Assembly: GCA_017998385.1 (NCBI GenBank)
Contig: JAGODE010000005.1
Coordinates: forward strand, 1-42,655
DNA: 42,655 nt
Source of the DNA: Chitinophagaceae bacterium
GTDB lineage: Bacteria > Bacteroidota > Bacteroidia > Chitinophagales > Chitinophagaceae
Direction: 5' to 3'
The notes under the pieces: model-generated
Databases searched by the model: none
What the model saw: only the letters and a program-made list of their open reading frames with translations
Told to the model about the DNA's origin: nothing
In this document: positions 34,494 to 42,655 of the stretch, piece after piece
How positions within the stretch are numbered: the stretch's first letter is position 1
Layout: every line of letters begins with the position of its first letter
Made by a program: the position numbers and the translations under genes

Positions 34494-36737
34494 TCAGGGC
34501 AAAAGACGGAAATTATCTTTTAACCGTATGTCGGCAGATGAAGAGCCGATCATGAGATCAAAATCGCCGGGCTCTGCATCCCATTTTAATTTAGCATTGT
34601 AAAACGACAATTTTTCTTTGCCGATCACAAACCGGATTGTTTTTTTCTCGCCCGGCTGCAGCGACAGCTTTTTAAAATCTTTTAATTCTTTGACCGGGCG
34701 CACTACTGAGCCTACTCTGTCGCGTAAATAGAGTTGTACTACTTCCTCACCGGCATAGCGGCCTGTGTTGGTAATATCCATTGTAACCACAACGCTATCC
34801 GTTTTTTTCATTTCTTTCTTATTCAGCTTAAGATTGGAATATTCAAAGCTGGTATAACTGAGTCCGTATCCGAATTCGAATTTGGGATAGATAGATTCAT
34901 CAATATAGGCAGAGCGATAGAATCTGTCTTTGTCGCTCGTAGCCGGGCGGCCTGTATTAAAGTAGCTATAGTAAACAGGAATCTGTCCTTCGCTTCGGGG
35001 GAAGGTAATCGGCAGTTTGGCCGATGGGTTGTAATCACCAAACAATACATCGGCAATCGCATTGCCGGCTTCGCTGCCCAGCCACCAGGTATATAAAATA
35101 GCAGGGGCATTATCGGCTACCCAGTCAAACACGAGCGGGCGACCGGCATTGATCAATACGACTACTGGTTTGCCGGTGGCAATTATTGTTTTGATCAGTT
35201 CTTCCTGCACACCCGGCAGGCGAATGCTGCTACGGCTTTTGGCTTCGCCACTCATGTCGCGGCGCTCGCCCACACTCAGCACTACTACATCTGCCTGGCT
35301 GGCTGCCTGCACGGCTTCCGCAAAACCGGCACGGCTGCTATCCTCGATACCACATCCTTTTGCGTACAGTAATTGTGATGTGCCACCCAGTTTGTTGACC
35401 ATTCCCTGCCATTGCGAAACGATGTAGCTGGAGTCATCGGGTATTTCTATACTCCAGAAACCGAGGTTTTGTTTTACTTCCTTTACAAGCGGGCCAATGA
35501 ACGCAATCTTGTTATTCAGTTTCTTCAACGGCAACAGCTGATTCTGATTTTTAAGCAATACAATGCTTTTTGCTGCCATGTCGCGGGCAGCATGTGTATG
35601 GGCGGGATTATTGAGTGCCGCCTGCTCGCGCGAGGCATCGCTAAACCGGTAGGGATCGTCAAAAAGTCCGAGTTCAAATTTTTTACGCAAGACACGGCGC
35701 ACGGCATCATCGACCAATGCGATAGGTACTTTCTTTTCTTTTACCAGTTGTGCCAGGTGATTTTTGTAACTGCGGCTTTCCATATCCATATCGCTGCCGG
35801 CAGTAATCGCCGAAAGTGCGGCTTCATAATTATCTTTTACATACCCGTGCTGTATCATCTCACCCACCGACCCCCAGTCGCTCACTACAAAGCCGGTAAA
35901 TTTCCATTTACCTTTAAGAATATCGCGTTGCAGATAACTATTGCCGGTAGCTGGTATTCCGTTGAGATCATTGAAAGAATTCATAAAGGTAGCGGCGCCG
36001 GCATCGAGCGCTGCCTTAAACGGAGGCAGGTATGTTTCCCATAATTGTCTATCACTCATATCCACACTGTTGTAATCGCGGCCACCCACTGCTGCACCAT
36101 AAGCTGCAAAGTGTTTGGCACAGGCCATGACGGCGTCTGTATATCCCAGTCCCCTGCCCTGAAAGCCATGTACACGTGCTTTGGCAATCAATGAACCGAG
36201 ATAAGGATCTTCGCCGGCACCTTCCATCACGCGACCCCAGCGCGGGTCGCGTGCTATGTCGACCATGGGTGCAAAGGTCCAGTGAATGCCAGCGGCGGAG
36301 GCTTCGGTGGCTGCTACCCGTGCTGCCAGTTGTATAGCATCCATATCCCAGCTGGCAGCTTCTGCCAGTGGAATAGGAAAGGTGGTTTTATATCCGTGAA
36401 TCACATCCTGGCCAAACAAAAGCGGAATACGTAGCCGCGATTGCATCGCCATTTCCTGCAGTTGGCGCGTATGGCGCACACCCATTATATTGAGCATGGA
36501 GCCGATCTGCCCTTTACGGATCTGATCCTGCTTATCACCATCGTTGGTAATAGGGCCGGTTGAGATCCAGTCGCCACTATACTGATTCAACTGGCCTACT
36601 TTTTCTTCCAGCGTCATGAGGCGCAATACGGAGTCTACACGCTGATCAATTGTTTTACGCTGCGCAAGTCCTGGCAACATGCAGGCCAGCAGGCCCGTTG
36701 TTATCAGCGATTGTTTTAGTGATCGGTTTTTAAACAT
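34494..36737 (-). CDS. bglX: GH3 beta-glucosidase (BglX-type)
   Basis: The protein has 747 residues, full length for BglX-like periplasmic enzymes. The signal peptide is cleaved near GLAQ (about residue 26). The N-terminal TIM-barrel domain carries APMVDIARDPRWGR (about 156-169), KHFAAYGA and the nucleophile Asp287 in VVSDWGS. The alpha/beta sandwich domain has SVGERRDMSGEAKSRS and GRPLVFDW. A C-terminal fibronectin-III-like domain (about 640-747, TNTGRYAGEEVVQLYLRD) ends the protein. It releases glucose from the non-reducing ends of beta-glucosides. It is the last gene of the right-hand cluster, about 105 bases after a GH30 gene with a terminator in between, so part of its expression may come from its own promoter. 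Confidence 0.93.
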   Translation of the reverse strand: MFKNRSLKQSLITTGLLACMLPGLAQRKTIDQRVDSVLRLMTLEEKVGQLNQYSGDWISTGPITNDGDKQDQIRKGQIGSMLNIMGVRHTRQLQEMAMQSRLRIPLLFGQDVIHGYKTTFPIPLAEAASWDMDAIQLAARVAATEASAAGIHWTFAPMVDIARDPRWGRVMEGAGEDPYLGSLIAKARVHGFQGRGLGYTDAVMACAKHFAAYGAAVGGRDYNSVDMSDRQLWETYLPPFKAALDAGAATFMNSFNDLNGIPATGNSYLQRDILKGKWKFTGFVVSDWGSVGEMIQHGYVKDNYEAALSAITAGSDMDMESRSYKNHLAQLVKEKKVPIALVDDAVRRVLRKKFELGLFDDPYRFSDASREQAALNNPAHTHAARDMAAKSIVLLKNQNQLLPLKKLNNKIAFIGPLVKEVKQNLGFWSIEIPDDSSYIVSQWQGMVNKLGGTSQLLYAKGCGIEDSSRAGFAEAVQAASQADVVVLSVGERRDMSGEAKSRSSIRLPGVQEELIKTIIATGKPVVVLINAGRPLVFDWVADNAPAILYTWWLGSEAGNAIADVLFGDYNPSAKLPITFPRSEGQIPVYYSYFNTGRPATSDKDRFYRSAYIDESIYPKFEFGYGLSYTSFEYSNLKLNKKEMKKTDSVVVTMDITNTGRYAGEEVVQLYLRDRVGSVVRPVKELKDFKKLSLQPGEKKTIRFVIGKEKLSFYNAKLKWDAEPGDFDLMIGSSSADIRLKDNFRLLP

Positions 36738-36762
36738 TGACAGGTTATTAACAGGTTGTAAA

Positions 36763-36803
36763 AAAGCCGCCCGGTATTATTGAACTGTTTCCAGGGCGGC
36801 TTT
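36763..36803 (-). terminator. Intrinsic terminator between GH30 and GH3 genes
   Basis: AAAGCCGCCC pairs perfectly with GGGCGGCTTT around a 21-base centre, and the minus strand runs on into TTTTTTAC. It lies 40 bases after the GH30 stop and about 26 bases before the GH3 start, so read-through must be limited or the GH3 gene has its own start signal. Confidence 0.82.
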
Positions 36804-36842
36804 ACGGTATTTTATTCCAGAATGTATTGAACAGGTGTCTTT

Positions 36843-38306
36843 TCAGAACACGAGTGTAGCAATAGAACGGGGTTTTGCTTTCAGCTCAGCAGCTTTGCCA
36901 TTGATCCAGAGAAAATAAGGAGTTTCTGCACCGGACTGGTTCATGACTACAACCACTGTTTTACCATCCGGATTGCGGAAGGCGGTAGTGAGCAGCTGAC
37001 TGCGGCTGGCAGCACTGCTGATGCGTTTGGCTCCGGGCTGAATGAATTTGCTGAAATGCCCTATATAGTAGTAGGCATTGGTATAAATGAGCTGGCCGGT
37101 TTTGGTATCACCATGCACCGGAGCAAAACAGAAATTCTGTACGTGATTGGGACCGCCTGTCTCATCGAGCAATATATTCCAGTCAGTAAAACCCACCATG
37201 CCGTTGTTGAAATCGTTGATCATACTGCGGCCATATTCTTCGCCCAGTGCCCATGCGTTGTAACGTTTTGCATCAAAACTTTCGGCACATCCTTCGGTAA
37301 AGAAGATGTTTTTGTCGGGGTAGGCTTCATGTACACGTTTAATATTCTCATACATGGGCTGTCCGCCACTCCAGTCTTCGTACCAGTGAAATCCGATACC
37401 CCAGGCATATTTGGCTGCTTCGGGGTCGTCAAAATAAGTTTGTGCGCGCTGATAGATCAGGTCACGGTTATGATCCCACACAATGATCTTCTTTTCCTTT
37501 AGTCCTTCTTTTTCCATGGTAGGGCCCAGGTGTTTTTTCAGAAAATCGCGTTCTTCTTCTGCGGTATAGATGCAGCTTTCCCAGCGCTGTTTGGCCATAG
37601 GCTCATTCTGCACGCTGATACCCCATACAGGTACCCCTTCTTTTTCATATTCTTTGATAAACCTGGTATAATACAGTGCCCAGCTGTCATAAAACTCCGG
37701 TTTGAGTTTGCCACCCTGCAGCATGTTGTTATTGTCTTTCATCCAGGCAGGAGGGCTCCAGGGGCTGGCGAAAAGTGTGAGTTTACCGCCTGCTGCCTGC
37801 ATTGCCTCCTTGATAAAAGGAAGTTTGTATTTACGATCGGGCTCTATATTGAATGACTTCAGCTCTTTATCGTTGCTGTCTACATATGTATAACTGCCAC
37901 TACTGAAATCACAGCTATTGATGTTGGTGCGGGCAACCGTATAGCCAATACCGTTTTCCTTATCAAAATAAGCTTTCAGGAACTCCTGTTGTTTCTCTTT
38001 GGGCAATTTGTAAAACGTTTCGGCAGATGCATCGGTAAGTGCGGCGCCGATACCAAAGAAGGTCTGAAAGGTTTTGTCAGGATCTACAAATACACAGATC
38101 TGGGTTTCAAAAGGCTGACCCATCTCTTTGAATGAAAGTGTATCTGTAACAGTAAGGCGCAGCTGGGAACTGTCGGCTGTAGTATATACCAGTACTTTTT
38201 TTCCATCTGCAGAAAAATGGCTGCTGGTTTCCGGTGCGGGCTTTTCTTTATTTTCTCCACAGGAGAAAAGTGCGAGCGCCACAATGGCAATGGTTATTTT
38301 TTTCAT
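36843..38306 (-). CDS. GH30 family glycosidase, lipoprotein (first of a pair)
   Basis: The protein has 487 residues. The signal peptide ends LALFSC, giving a lipobox with the acylated Cys at residue 16. The TIM barrel shows QTFFGIGAALTDASAETF (about 80-97) and SPWSPPAWMK. The acid/base is Glu235 in SVQNEP and the nucleophile is Glu338 in FFTEG. A C-terminal beta domain with AASRSQLLTTAFRNPDGKTVVVVMNQSG completes the GH30 fold. Family members include glucosylceramidases and endo-beta-1,6-glucanases. In this cluster, with GH3 beta-glucosidases, a beta-glucanase role is the better guess. It starts 24 bases after the other GH30 gene. The two are clearly paralogous but diverged, so they may cut different linkages. 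Confidence 0.92.
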   Translation of the reverse strand: MKKITIAIVALALFSCGENKEKPAPETSSHFSADGKKVLVYTTADSSQLRLTVTDTLSFKEMGQPFETQICVFVDPDKTFQTFFGIGAALTDASAETFYKLPKEKQQEFLKAYFDKENGIGYTVARTNINSCDFSSGSYTYVDSNDKELKSFNIEPDRKYKLPFIKEAMQAAGGKLTLFASPWSPPAWMKDNNNMLQGGKLKPEFYDSWALYYTRFIKEYEKEGVPVWGISVQNEPMAKQRWESCIYTAEEERDFLKKHLGPTMEKEGLKEKKIIVWDHNRDLIYQRAQTYFDDPEAAKYAWGIGFHWYEDWSGGQPMYENIKRVHEAYPDKNIFFTEGCAESFDAKRYNAWALGEEYGRSMINDFNNGMVGFTDWNILLDETGGPNHVQNFCFAPVHGDTKTGQLIYTNAYYYIGHFSKFIQPGAKRISSAASRSQLLTTAFRNPDGKTVVVVMNQSGAETPYFLWINGKAAELKAKPRSIATLVF

Positions 38307-38330
38307 TCTATTTAGATTAAAACTGGTTGT

Positions 38331-39788
38331 TTACCAAACATAGGTGCCTACGGAAGAGGCGGGCAATGAAGCGACCACCCATTTATTTTTGAACTGTATG
38401 TTGAATGACTGGGTATTGGCGCCGTCATTGAGTACAATCAGTACTTTTTTCTTATCGGGCCTTTCAAAAGCCACACTGATCAGGTTTCCGCTGCTGGTAT
38501 TGCTGGCAACGCGTACCGAACCGGCGGGAACAAATTTGGATGCATGCGCCACTATGTAATACGCTACATTTTTGCTTACAGTAGAGCTGCCGATGATTGT
38601 AAGTGCACCTTTACAAACCGTACATCCACCTGGTGTGTGCGGGCCGAAGTTGCCATCATTGGCCAGGTTCCACTCCAGTGCGTTGCGGCTCCAGTTGCGC
38701 ATAGAGCCGATAATTACATTGCGGATATGCCATTTCAGGTCACCAGCAAAGTCGCCGTTTGACGCAGTATACTGTTCGGTGAAATAGACATTCTTATCGG
38801 GATGTGCATTACGAACCGTACTAAGCGCGCCGATGTCGCCGGCATATAAATGGAATGCCGAACCATCCACAAAGGCTTTGGCAGCTGCATCGTTGAGAAT
38901 GGTGAGCGGATAGTTGGGATTATCGCAGTTGTGATCCCATACAATGATTTTGGTAGTAATGCCAGCGGCCTGAAATGCAGGACCAAGACTGTTCTTGATA
39001 AAATCACGCTGCTGCTCGGCTGTCATTACCATACTGGGATTGTTGCCGCCATGCAGTGGTTCATTCTGGGGTGTGATGGCATCTATGGTAATACCTTCCG
39101 CTTTCATACCCTGAATATATTTTATCAGATACTGGGCATATACATCATAATATTCTGGTTTCAGGCTACCACCTACTGAACTGCCATTATCTTTCATCCA
39201 CACTGGCGCGCTCCAGGGAGTGCCCAGAATTTTGATAGTGGGGTTGATGGCCAGTATTTCCTTCAGCAAAGGAATAAGGCCCGTGCCACCTGCTTTTTCT
39301 GCATTGAGACTGAAATTGGCCAGTGTGAGGTCCGTTTGGCCGGCCGGCATATCATTATAGCTATACACTGCTGCACTCAGATCAGAGGCTCCAATCGCAA
39401 TGCGCAGATAACTGATACCAATACCATTAGTTGTAGAGAACAGGTCCTGCAGCAAAGCTTCTTTATTGCTGGCACTAAGGTTATTGATAAGTGTGGCACT
39501 TCCGGAAGTGAGCGTATATCCAAACCCGTCTACTGTTTGAAACCGGGATGTTGTATCTACGGAAATAACCGGGTTGTAGTTAGCCGTAGTGGTAAATGAA
39601 AGAATGGTAGATTGTTTCTGCAACAATGCCGCCTGATCACCCCTTGTAAGCCAGTAATCCATTTCATTGACCTGTGGTCCGGGTGTGGGTGGTTCCGGAT
39701 CAGGATTATCACCACCAGATTTTTTACTGCAATCTGCCTGTATAAATGCCAGCCAGATCAGAGCGGCCAGCGCAAGTTTACTTTTCAT
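38331..39788 (-). CDS. GH30 family glycosidase, lipoprotein (second of a pair)
   Basis: The protein has 485 residues from ATG 39788; an in-frame TTG at 39794 would add two. The signal peptide ends FIQADC, giving a lipobox, and is followed by a Pro-rich linker (about 27-40) that would hold the enzyme off the membrane. The barrel shows RFQTVDGFGYTLTSGSATL and GTPWSAPVWMKD. The acid/base is Glu243 in TPQNEP and the nucleophile is Glu338 in YFTEQYT. The C-terminal beta domain carries FERPDKKKVLIVLNDGANT. A beta-1,6- or mixed beta-glucanase role is inferred from its neighbours. It precedes the other GH30 by 24 bases and lies 95 bases after the esterase gene with no terminator between. Confidence 0.92.
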   Translation of the reverse strand: MKSKLALAALIWLAFIQADCSKKSGGDNPDPEPPTPGPQVNEMDYWLTRGDQAALLQKQSTILSFTTTANYNPVISVDTTSRFQTVDGFGYTLTSGSATLINNLSASNKEALLQDLFSTTNGIGISYLRIAIGASDLSAAVYSYNDMPAGQTDLTLANFSLNAEKAGGTGLIPLLKEILAINPTIKILGTPWSAPVWMKDNGSSVGGSLKPEYYDVYAQYLIKYIQGMKAEGITIDAITPQNEPLHGGNNPSMVMTAEQQRDFIKNSLGPAFQAAGITTKIIVWDHNCDNPNYPLTILNDAAAKAFVDGSAFHLYAGDIGALSTVRNAHPDKNVYFTEQYTASNGDFAGDLKWHIRNVIIGSMRNWSRNALEWNLANDGNFGPHTPGGCTVCKGALTIIGSSTVSKNVAYYIVAHASKFVPAGSVRVASNTSSGNLISVAFERPDKKKVLIVLNDGANTQSFNIQFKNKWVVASLPASSVGTYVW

Positions 39789-39883
39789 AGACAACCAATT
39801 TTAATACTGCGGAACCGTTTCAGAGAATACGGCATTTCCCTACTATAGACACTAAATTTGTCTGATTGTACTAAAACACAGCC

Positions 39884-40666
39884 TTATTTATGCTGAGAAA
39901 ACAGCCATTTGAGCAGGCCTGGCTCTGCAAAAGCGGGATCCCAGCTGTTGTGATTGGCTTCCGGGTATTCGGTATATCGCACCCGGGCACCTTTTTTCTT
40001 CAGGGCCACCACGATCTGGCGTGAAAATGAGGGCAATACCACCTCATCTTTTGCCCCATGAAATATCCACCAGGCAGGTTTCCGGATTGAAGCAGCCGTA
40101 GCGGGGTCTGCACCGCCACAAATGGCGATAGCCCCTGCAAAAAGTTCCGGCCTGCGTCTTGCCAGCTCAAACGTACCCATGCCCCCCATACTTAAGCCCA
40201 TTACATATACCTGCTGGCGGCGGATCTTATATTGACGAAAAAGATTATCTGTGAGTGATACGAGCAACCGCATGGAGCGCGAAGGCTCGCCATCGGCTAC
40301 AAAATAAAATGTGCGTTTCCCATTTTTATCGGCCACCGTCTGCACATTGCTCCAGTAATCGGTAGCGTCACATTGCGGAAACACCACAATTGCCGGGTAT
40401 TGCTGCCGTACACTATCTGCCAGAAACATTCGTGCACCGTGCGTAAGCTGCTTTTTGTTATCCGTACCGCTTTCGCCACGGCCATGCAGGAAGATCAGCA
40501 ACGGATACGCTTTTGACGAATCGTAGCTGGCAGGTAACAACACCCTATAGGGTAGTGTATCGCCACTCTGAATAAACTTCTTATACTCATATTGCTCCAA
40601 ATCCTGTGCCTGTATGAGATGTAAATGGCAAAAAATAAACAGGATAAAAGTGATGGTGTATTTCAT
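39884..40666 (-). CDS. Secreted alpha/beta-hydrolase esterase
   Basis: The protein has 260 residues. It has a Sec signal peptide (cleaved near LIQAQ, about residue 20). The hydrolase core shows the oxyanion segment LLIFLHGRGESG (about 56-67). The catalytic triad candidates are Ser159 in GLSMGG, Asp207 in HGAKDE and His239 in ANHNSWD. It belongs to the group that includes PHB-depolymerase-like, phospholipase/carboxylesterase and CE1-type esterases. Between a GH3 and two GH30 genes it may remove acyl groups from the glycan; that is inferred. A strong terminator separates it from the GH3 gene upstream. Confidence 0.88.
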   Translation of the reverse strand: MKYTITFILFIFCHLHLIQAQDLEQYEYKKFIQSGDTLPYRVLLPASYDSSKAYPLLIFLHGRGESGTDNKKQLTHGARMFLADSVRQQYPAIVVFPQCDATDYWSNVQTVADKNGKRTFYFVADGEPSRSMRLLVSLTDNLFRQYKIRRQQVYVMGLSMGGMGTFELARRRPELFAGAIAICGGADPATAASIRKPAWWIFHGAKDEVVLPSFSRQIVVALKKKGARVRYTEYPEANHNSWDPAFAEPGLLKWLFSQHK

Positions 40667-40718
40667 GATTATGACCGGTTCAATTATTAATAACTAATTA
40701 TTACACTCCATAAATAAA

Positions 40719-40757
40719 ACAGCCCGGCTTAGCAGCAGCTGCTAAAAACCGGGCTGT
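40719..40757 (-). terminator. Intrinsic terminator after the second GH3 gene
   Basis: ACAGCCCGG pairs with CCGGGCTGT, and the centre holds a second stem, TTAGCAGC with GCTGCTAA. TTTTATTTAT follows on the minus strand. It lies between the GH3 stop (40788) and the esterase start (40666). Confidence 0.88.
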
Positions 40758-40787
40758 GTAAAATTGTATCGGCTTATAACAGCCGGC

Positions 40788-42655
40788 TTAGCGGCTCCAG
40801 TTAAGTTTCGCTTTCTTTACATCGCGCGAGTTGCCGCCGATCATGATCTCAAACTCACCCGGCTCCCACACGTACTTAAGATCGTAATTATAAAACTTCA
40901 GCGTTTCGGGTGTAATTGTAAAACTGATAGTCTTTGACTCGCCCGGCTTGAGTGATATTTTCTGAAACCCTTTCAGCTCCTGTACTGGTCGGGTCACAGA
41001 GCCAACCAGGTCGCGCAGATAAAGCTGTACCACTTCTTTTCCTTCTGCCTTACCGGTATTGGTAACTGTAACACTGGCGGTAACAGACTGATTTCCCTTG
41101 GCACTGGTGGTACTCAGTTTTACATCGCTGTAGCTAAACTGGGTATAGCTCAAACCAAAGCCAAAAGGATACAGCGGATCATTAGAAACGTCGAGGTAAT
41201 TGGACCTGAACTTGGAGAACCATTTGCCTTCGCCCAGCGGACGACCGGTGTTTTTATGATTATAAAACAGCGGCACCTGACCTACATTCTGCGGGAATGT
41301 AGTGCTTAGTTTCCCTGATGGGTTTACATCACCAAACAATACGTCGGCAATAGCATAACCGGCTTCGCTGCCACCAAACCATACATTGAGGATGGCGGGT
41401 ACGTTGGCCTGCTCCCAGCTGAGTGCCAATGGGCGACCAGTAAACAATACCAGTACTACCGGCTTACCGGTTTTAAGCAATGCGGCCAGCAGGTCTTTCT
41501 GTACCTGGGGTATTTCGATGTTGGTACGGCTGCTGGATTCACCACTCATTTCGGATGCCTCACCCAGTGCAGCCACTACCACATCAGACTGATTGGCGAT
41601 AGCCACGGCTTCGGCAATGATATCTGCTGCCGGCCGTTCATCGCGTGCAATGGTGCGGCCAAACATGGTACCGCGATCCTGCAATTCTTTATCTGCTTCT
41701 ACATTTGAGCCTTTTGCGTATAAGATTTTGGCTTGCGATCCCACTGCTTCTTTAAGACCTGCCAGCAGTGAGGTGGCATTTTGCAGATTAGCCGCCACAC
41801 TCCAGGTACCCGGCATATTTTCTTTCGAATCGGCCAGCGGTCCTATAAGAGCAATAGTGCCGCCTTTGCGAAGGGGCAATGTGTTTTTATCGTTTTTCAG
41901 CAGTACAAAACTTTCGGCTGCAATCCTGCGTGCTTCGCGGCGGTGTTCGGGAGTAAAAATTTCCGTTTTTGCCCGGTTCTCATCGCAGTAGCGATAAGGG
42001 TCTTCAAACAAACCGAGTTTATACTTTGCTTCCAGTATCCGGCGGCAGGCAGCATCAATCTGCTGCAGTGTGATTTTTCCTTCTTTAAGTGACTGGGGCA
42101 GGGTGGTAAGCAATCCCTCGCCTACCATATCCATATCAATACCTGCGGCCAGTGCGCGGGCCGAAACTGTTTTGAGATCACCAATACCATGATCGATCAT
42201 TTCGTTGATCCCGGTATAATCCGTTACCAGGAATCCTTTAAAGCCCCATTGCCTGCGCAGTACATCGGTAAGCAGCCATTTGTTGGCCGTAGCCGGTACG
42301 CCATCCACTTCGTTGAAACTGGCCATCACACTTCCCACACCGGCATCTACAGCTGCCTTATATGGAGGAAAATATTCATTGTACATACGCTGATGGCTCA
42401 TATCGGTTGTATTGTAATCACGTCCGGCTTCGGCTGCGCCATAGAGCGCGTAGTGTTTTACACAGGCCATGATGGTGTTGTTACGCGAAAGATCAGTACC
42501 CTGATAACCACGTACCATGGCTTTAGCAATTTCTGAACCGAGGTAAGCATCTTCACCATTTCCTTCCGAAATACGGCCCCAACGGGGATCGGGCGAAATA
42601 TCTACCATAGGCGAAAAAGTCCAGTTGATACCATCTGCACTGGCCTCTATAGCGG
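40788..42655 (-). CDS. GH3 beta-glucosidase, 5' end beyond the window
   Basis: About 622 C-terminal residues are in the window. The frame continues past the ATG at 42608 to the right edge, reading AIEASADGINWTFSPMVDIS, which matches the family, so 42608 is not the start. About 120-150 N-terminal residues are missing. Visible are SPDPRWGRISEGNGEDAYLG, KHYALYGAAEAGRDYN, the nucleophile Asp in FLVTDYTG, ALGEASEMSGESSSRT in the sandwich domain, and a C-terminal fibronectin-III-like domain (TNTGKAEGKEVVQLYLRD). It removes terminal beta-linked glucose. It resembles the complete GH3 at 34494-36737, but the two are diverged paralogues. It leads the right-hand cluster within the window; upstream genes are not visible. 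Confidence 0.92.
   Translation of the reverse strand, partial: AIEASADGINWTFSPMVDISPDPRWGRISEGNGEDAYLGSEIAKAMVRGYQGTDLSRNNTIMACVKHYALYGAAEAGRDYNTTDMSHQRMYNEYFPPYKAAVDAGVGSVMASFNEVDGVPATANKWLLTDVLRRQWGFKGFLVTDYTGINEMIDHGIGDLKTVSARALAAGIDMDMVGEGLLTTLPQSLKEGKITLQQIDAACRRILEAKYKLGLFEDPYRYCDENRAKTEIFTPEHRREARRIAAESFVLLKNDKNTLPLRKGGTIALIGPLADSKENMPGTWSVAANLQNATSLLAGLKEAVGSQAKILYAKGSNVEADKELQDRGTMFGRTIARDERPAADIIAEAVAIANQSDVVVAALGEASEMSGESSSRTNIEIPQVQKDLLAALLKTGKPVVLVLFTGRPLALSWEQANVPAILNVWFGGSEAGYAIADVLFGDVNPSGKLSTTFPQNVGQVPLFYNHKNTGRPLGEGKWFSKFRSNYLDVSNDPLYPFGFGLSYTQFSYSDVKLSTTSAKGNQSVTASVTVTNTGKAEGKEVVQLYLRDLVGSVTRPVQELKGFQKISLKPGESKTISFTITPETLKFYNYDLKYVWEPGEFEIMIGGNSRDVKKAKLNWSR

Noticed and set aside
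39840..39862. AGACA...TGTCT inverted repeat upstream of the second GH30
   Set aside because: Only five-base arms in A/T-rich sequence; expected by chance.

Overview
The window is bacterial chromosome from a Bacteroidota member, most likely Chitinophagaceae or a close relative. The evidence is two SusC/SusD outer-membrane nutrient-uptake pairs, SusE/SusF-type glycan-binding lipoproteins, a type IX secretion (T9SS) C-terminal domain on a secreted amylase, Bacteroidota-style promoters (TTTG about 20 bases upstream of TAnnTTTG), and a base composition near 48% GC. I see no rRNA, tRNA, CRISPR array, transposase or phage genes. The genus is not determined.

Left part (1-22961, all minus strand) holds two polysaccharide utilisation loci. 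Read in the direction of transcription, the first is a starch/alpha-glucan locus: a T9SS-secreted GH13 amylase (22961-20034), a Nudix-fold transcription regulator with a broken catalytic box (20011-19277), an inverted-repeat operator candidate (19183-19207), then SusC, SusD, SusE-like and SusF-like genes at 21-23 base spacing (19138-11846), closed by a strong terminator (11791-11824). The second begins after a 446-base regulatory region carrying two overlapping LacI-type operators. It contains SusC and SusD, an internal terminator, and two very large CRTAC1/UnbV-type FG-GAP lipoprotein genes. The first of these is broken by a one-base deletion; the second runs off the left edge with only about 30 residues missing. 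Its substrate is unknown.

Middle part (23097-34393) is mostly housekeeping and mixed genes: ligA, a DUF2461 protein, a YceI protein, an AAA ATPase fused to a PD-(D/E)XK-like DUF234 domain, asd, a secreted lamin-tail/FlgD-like protein, a PfkB sugar kinase, a TetR regulator, and a PaaE-like flavin/iron-sulfur reductase with no oxygenase beside it. The intergenic spaces are informative: a 158-base long-hairpin repeat after ligA, a 53-base-period operator-like repeat upstream of the ATPase gene, and an attenuator-like leader (promoter, Lys-rich leader peptide, antiterminator, terminator) upstream of asd.

Right part (34494-42655, all minus strand) is a beta-glucan degradation cluster: a GH3 beta-glucosidase (5' end beyond the window), an alpha/beta-hydrolase esterase, two GH30 glycosidases, and a second, complete GH3. 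The combination of GH30 endo-enzymes with GH3 exo-enzymes fits breakdown of beta-1,6 or mixed beta-glucans, such as those of fungal walls; that substrate is inferred. Intrinsic terminators lie inside this cluster, so it is probably several partly coupled transcripts.
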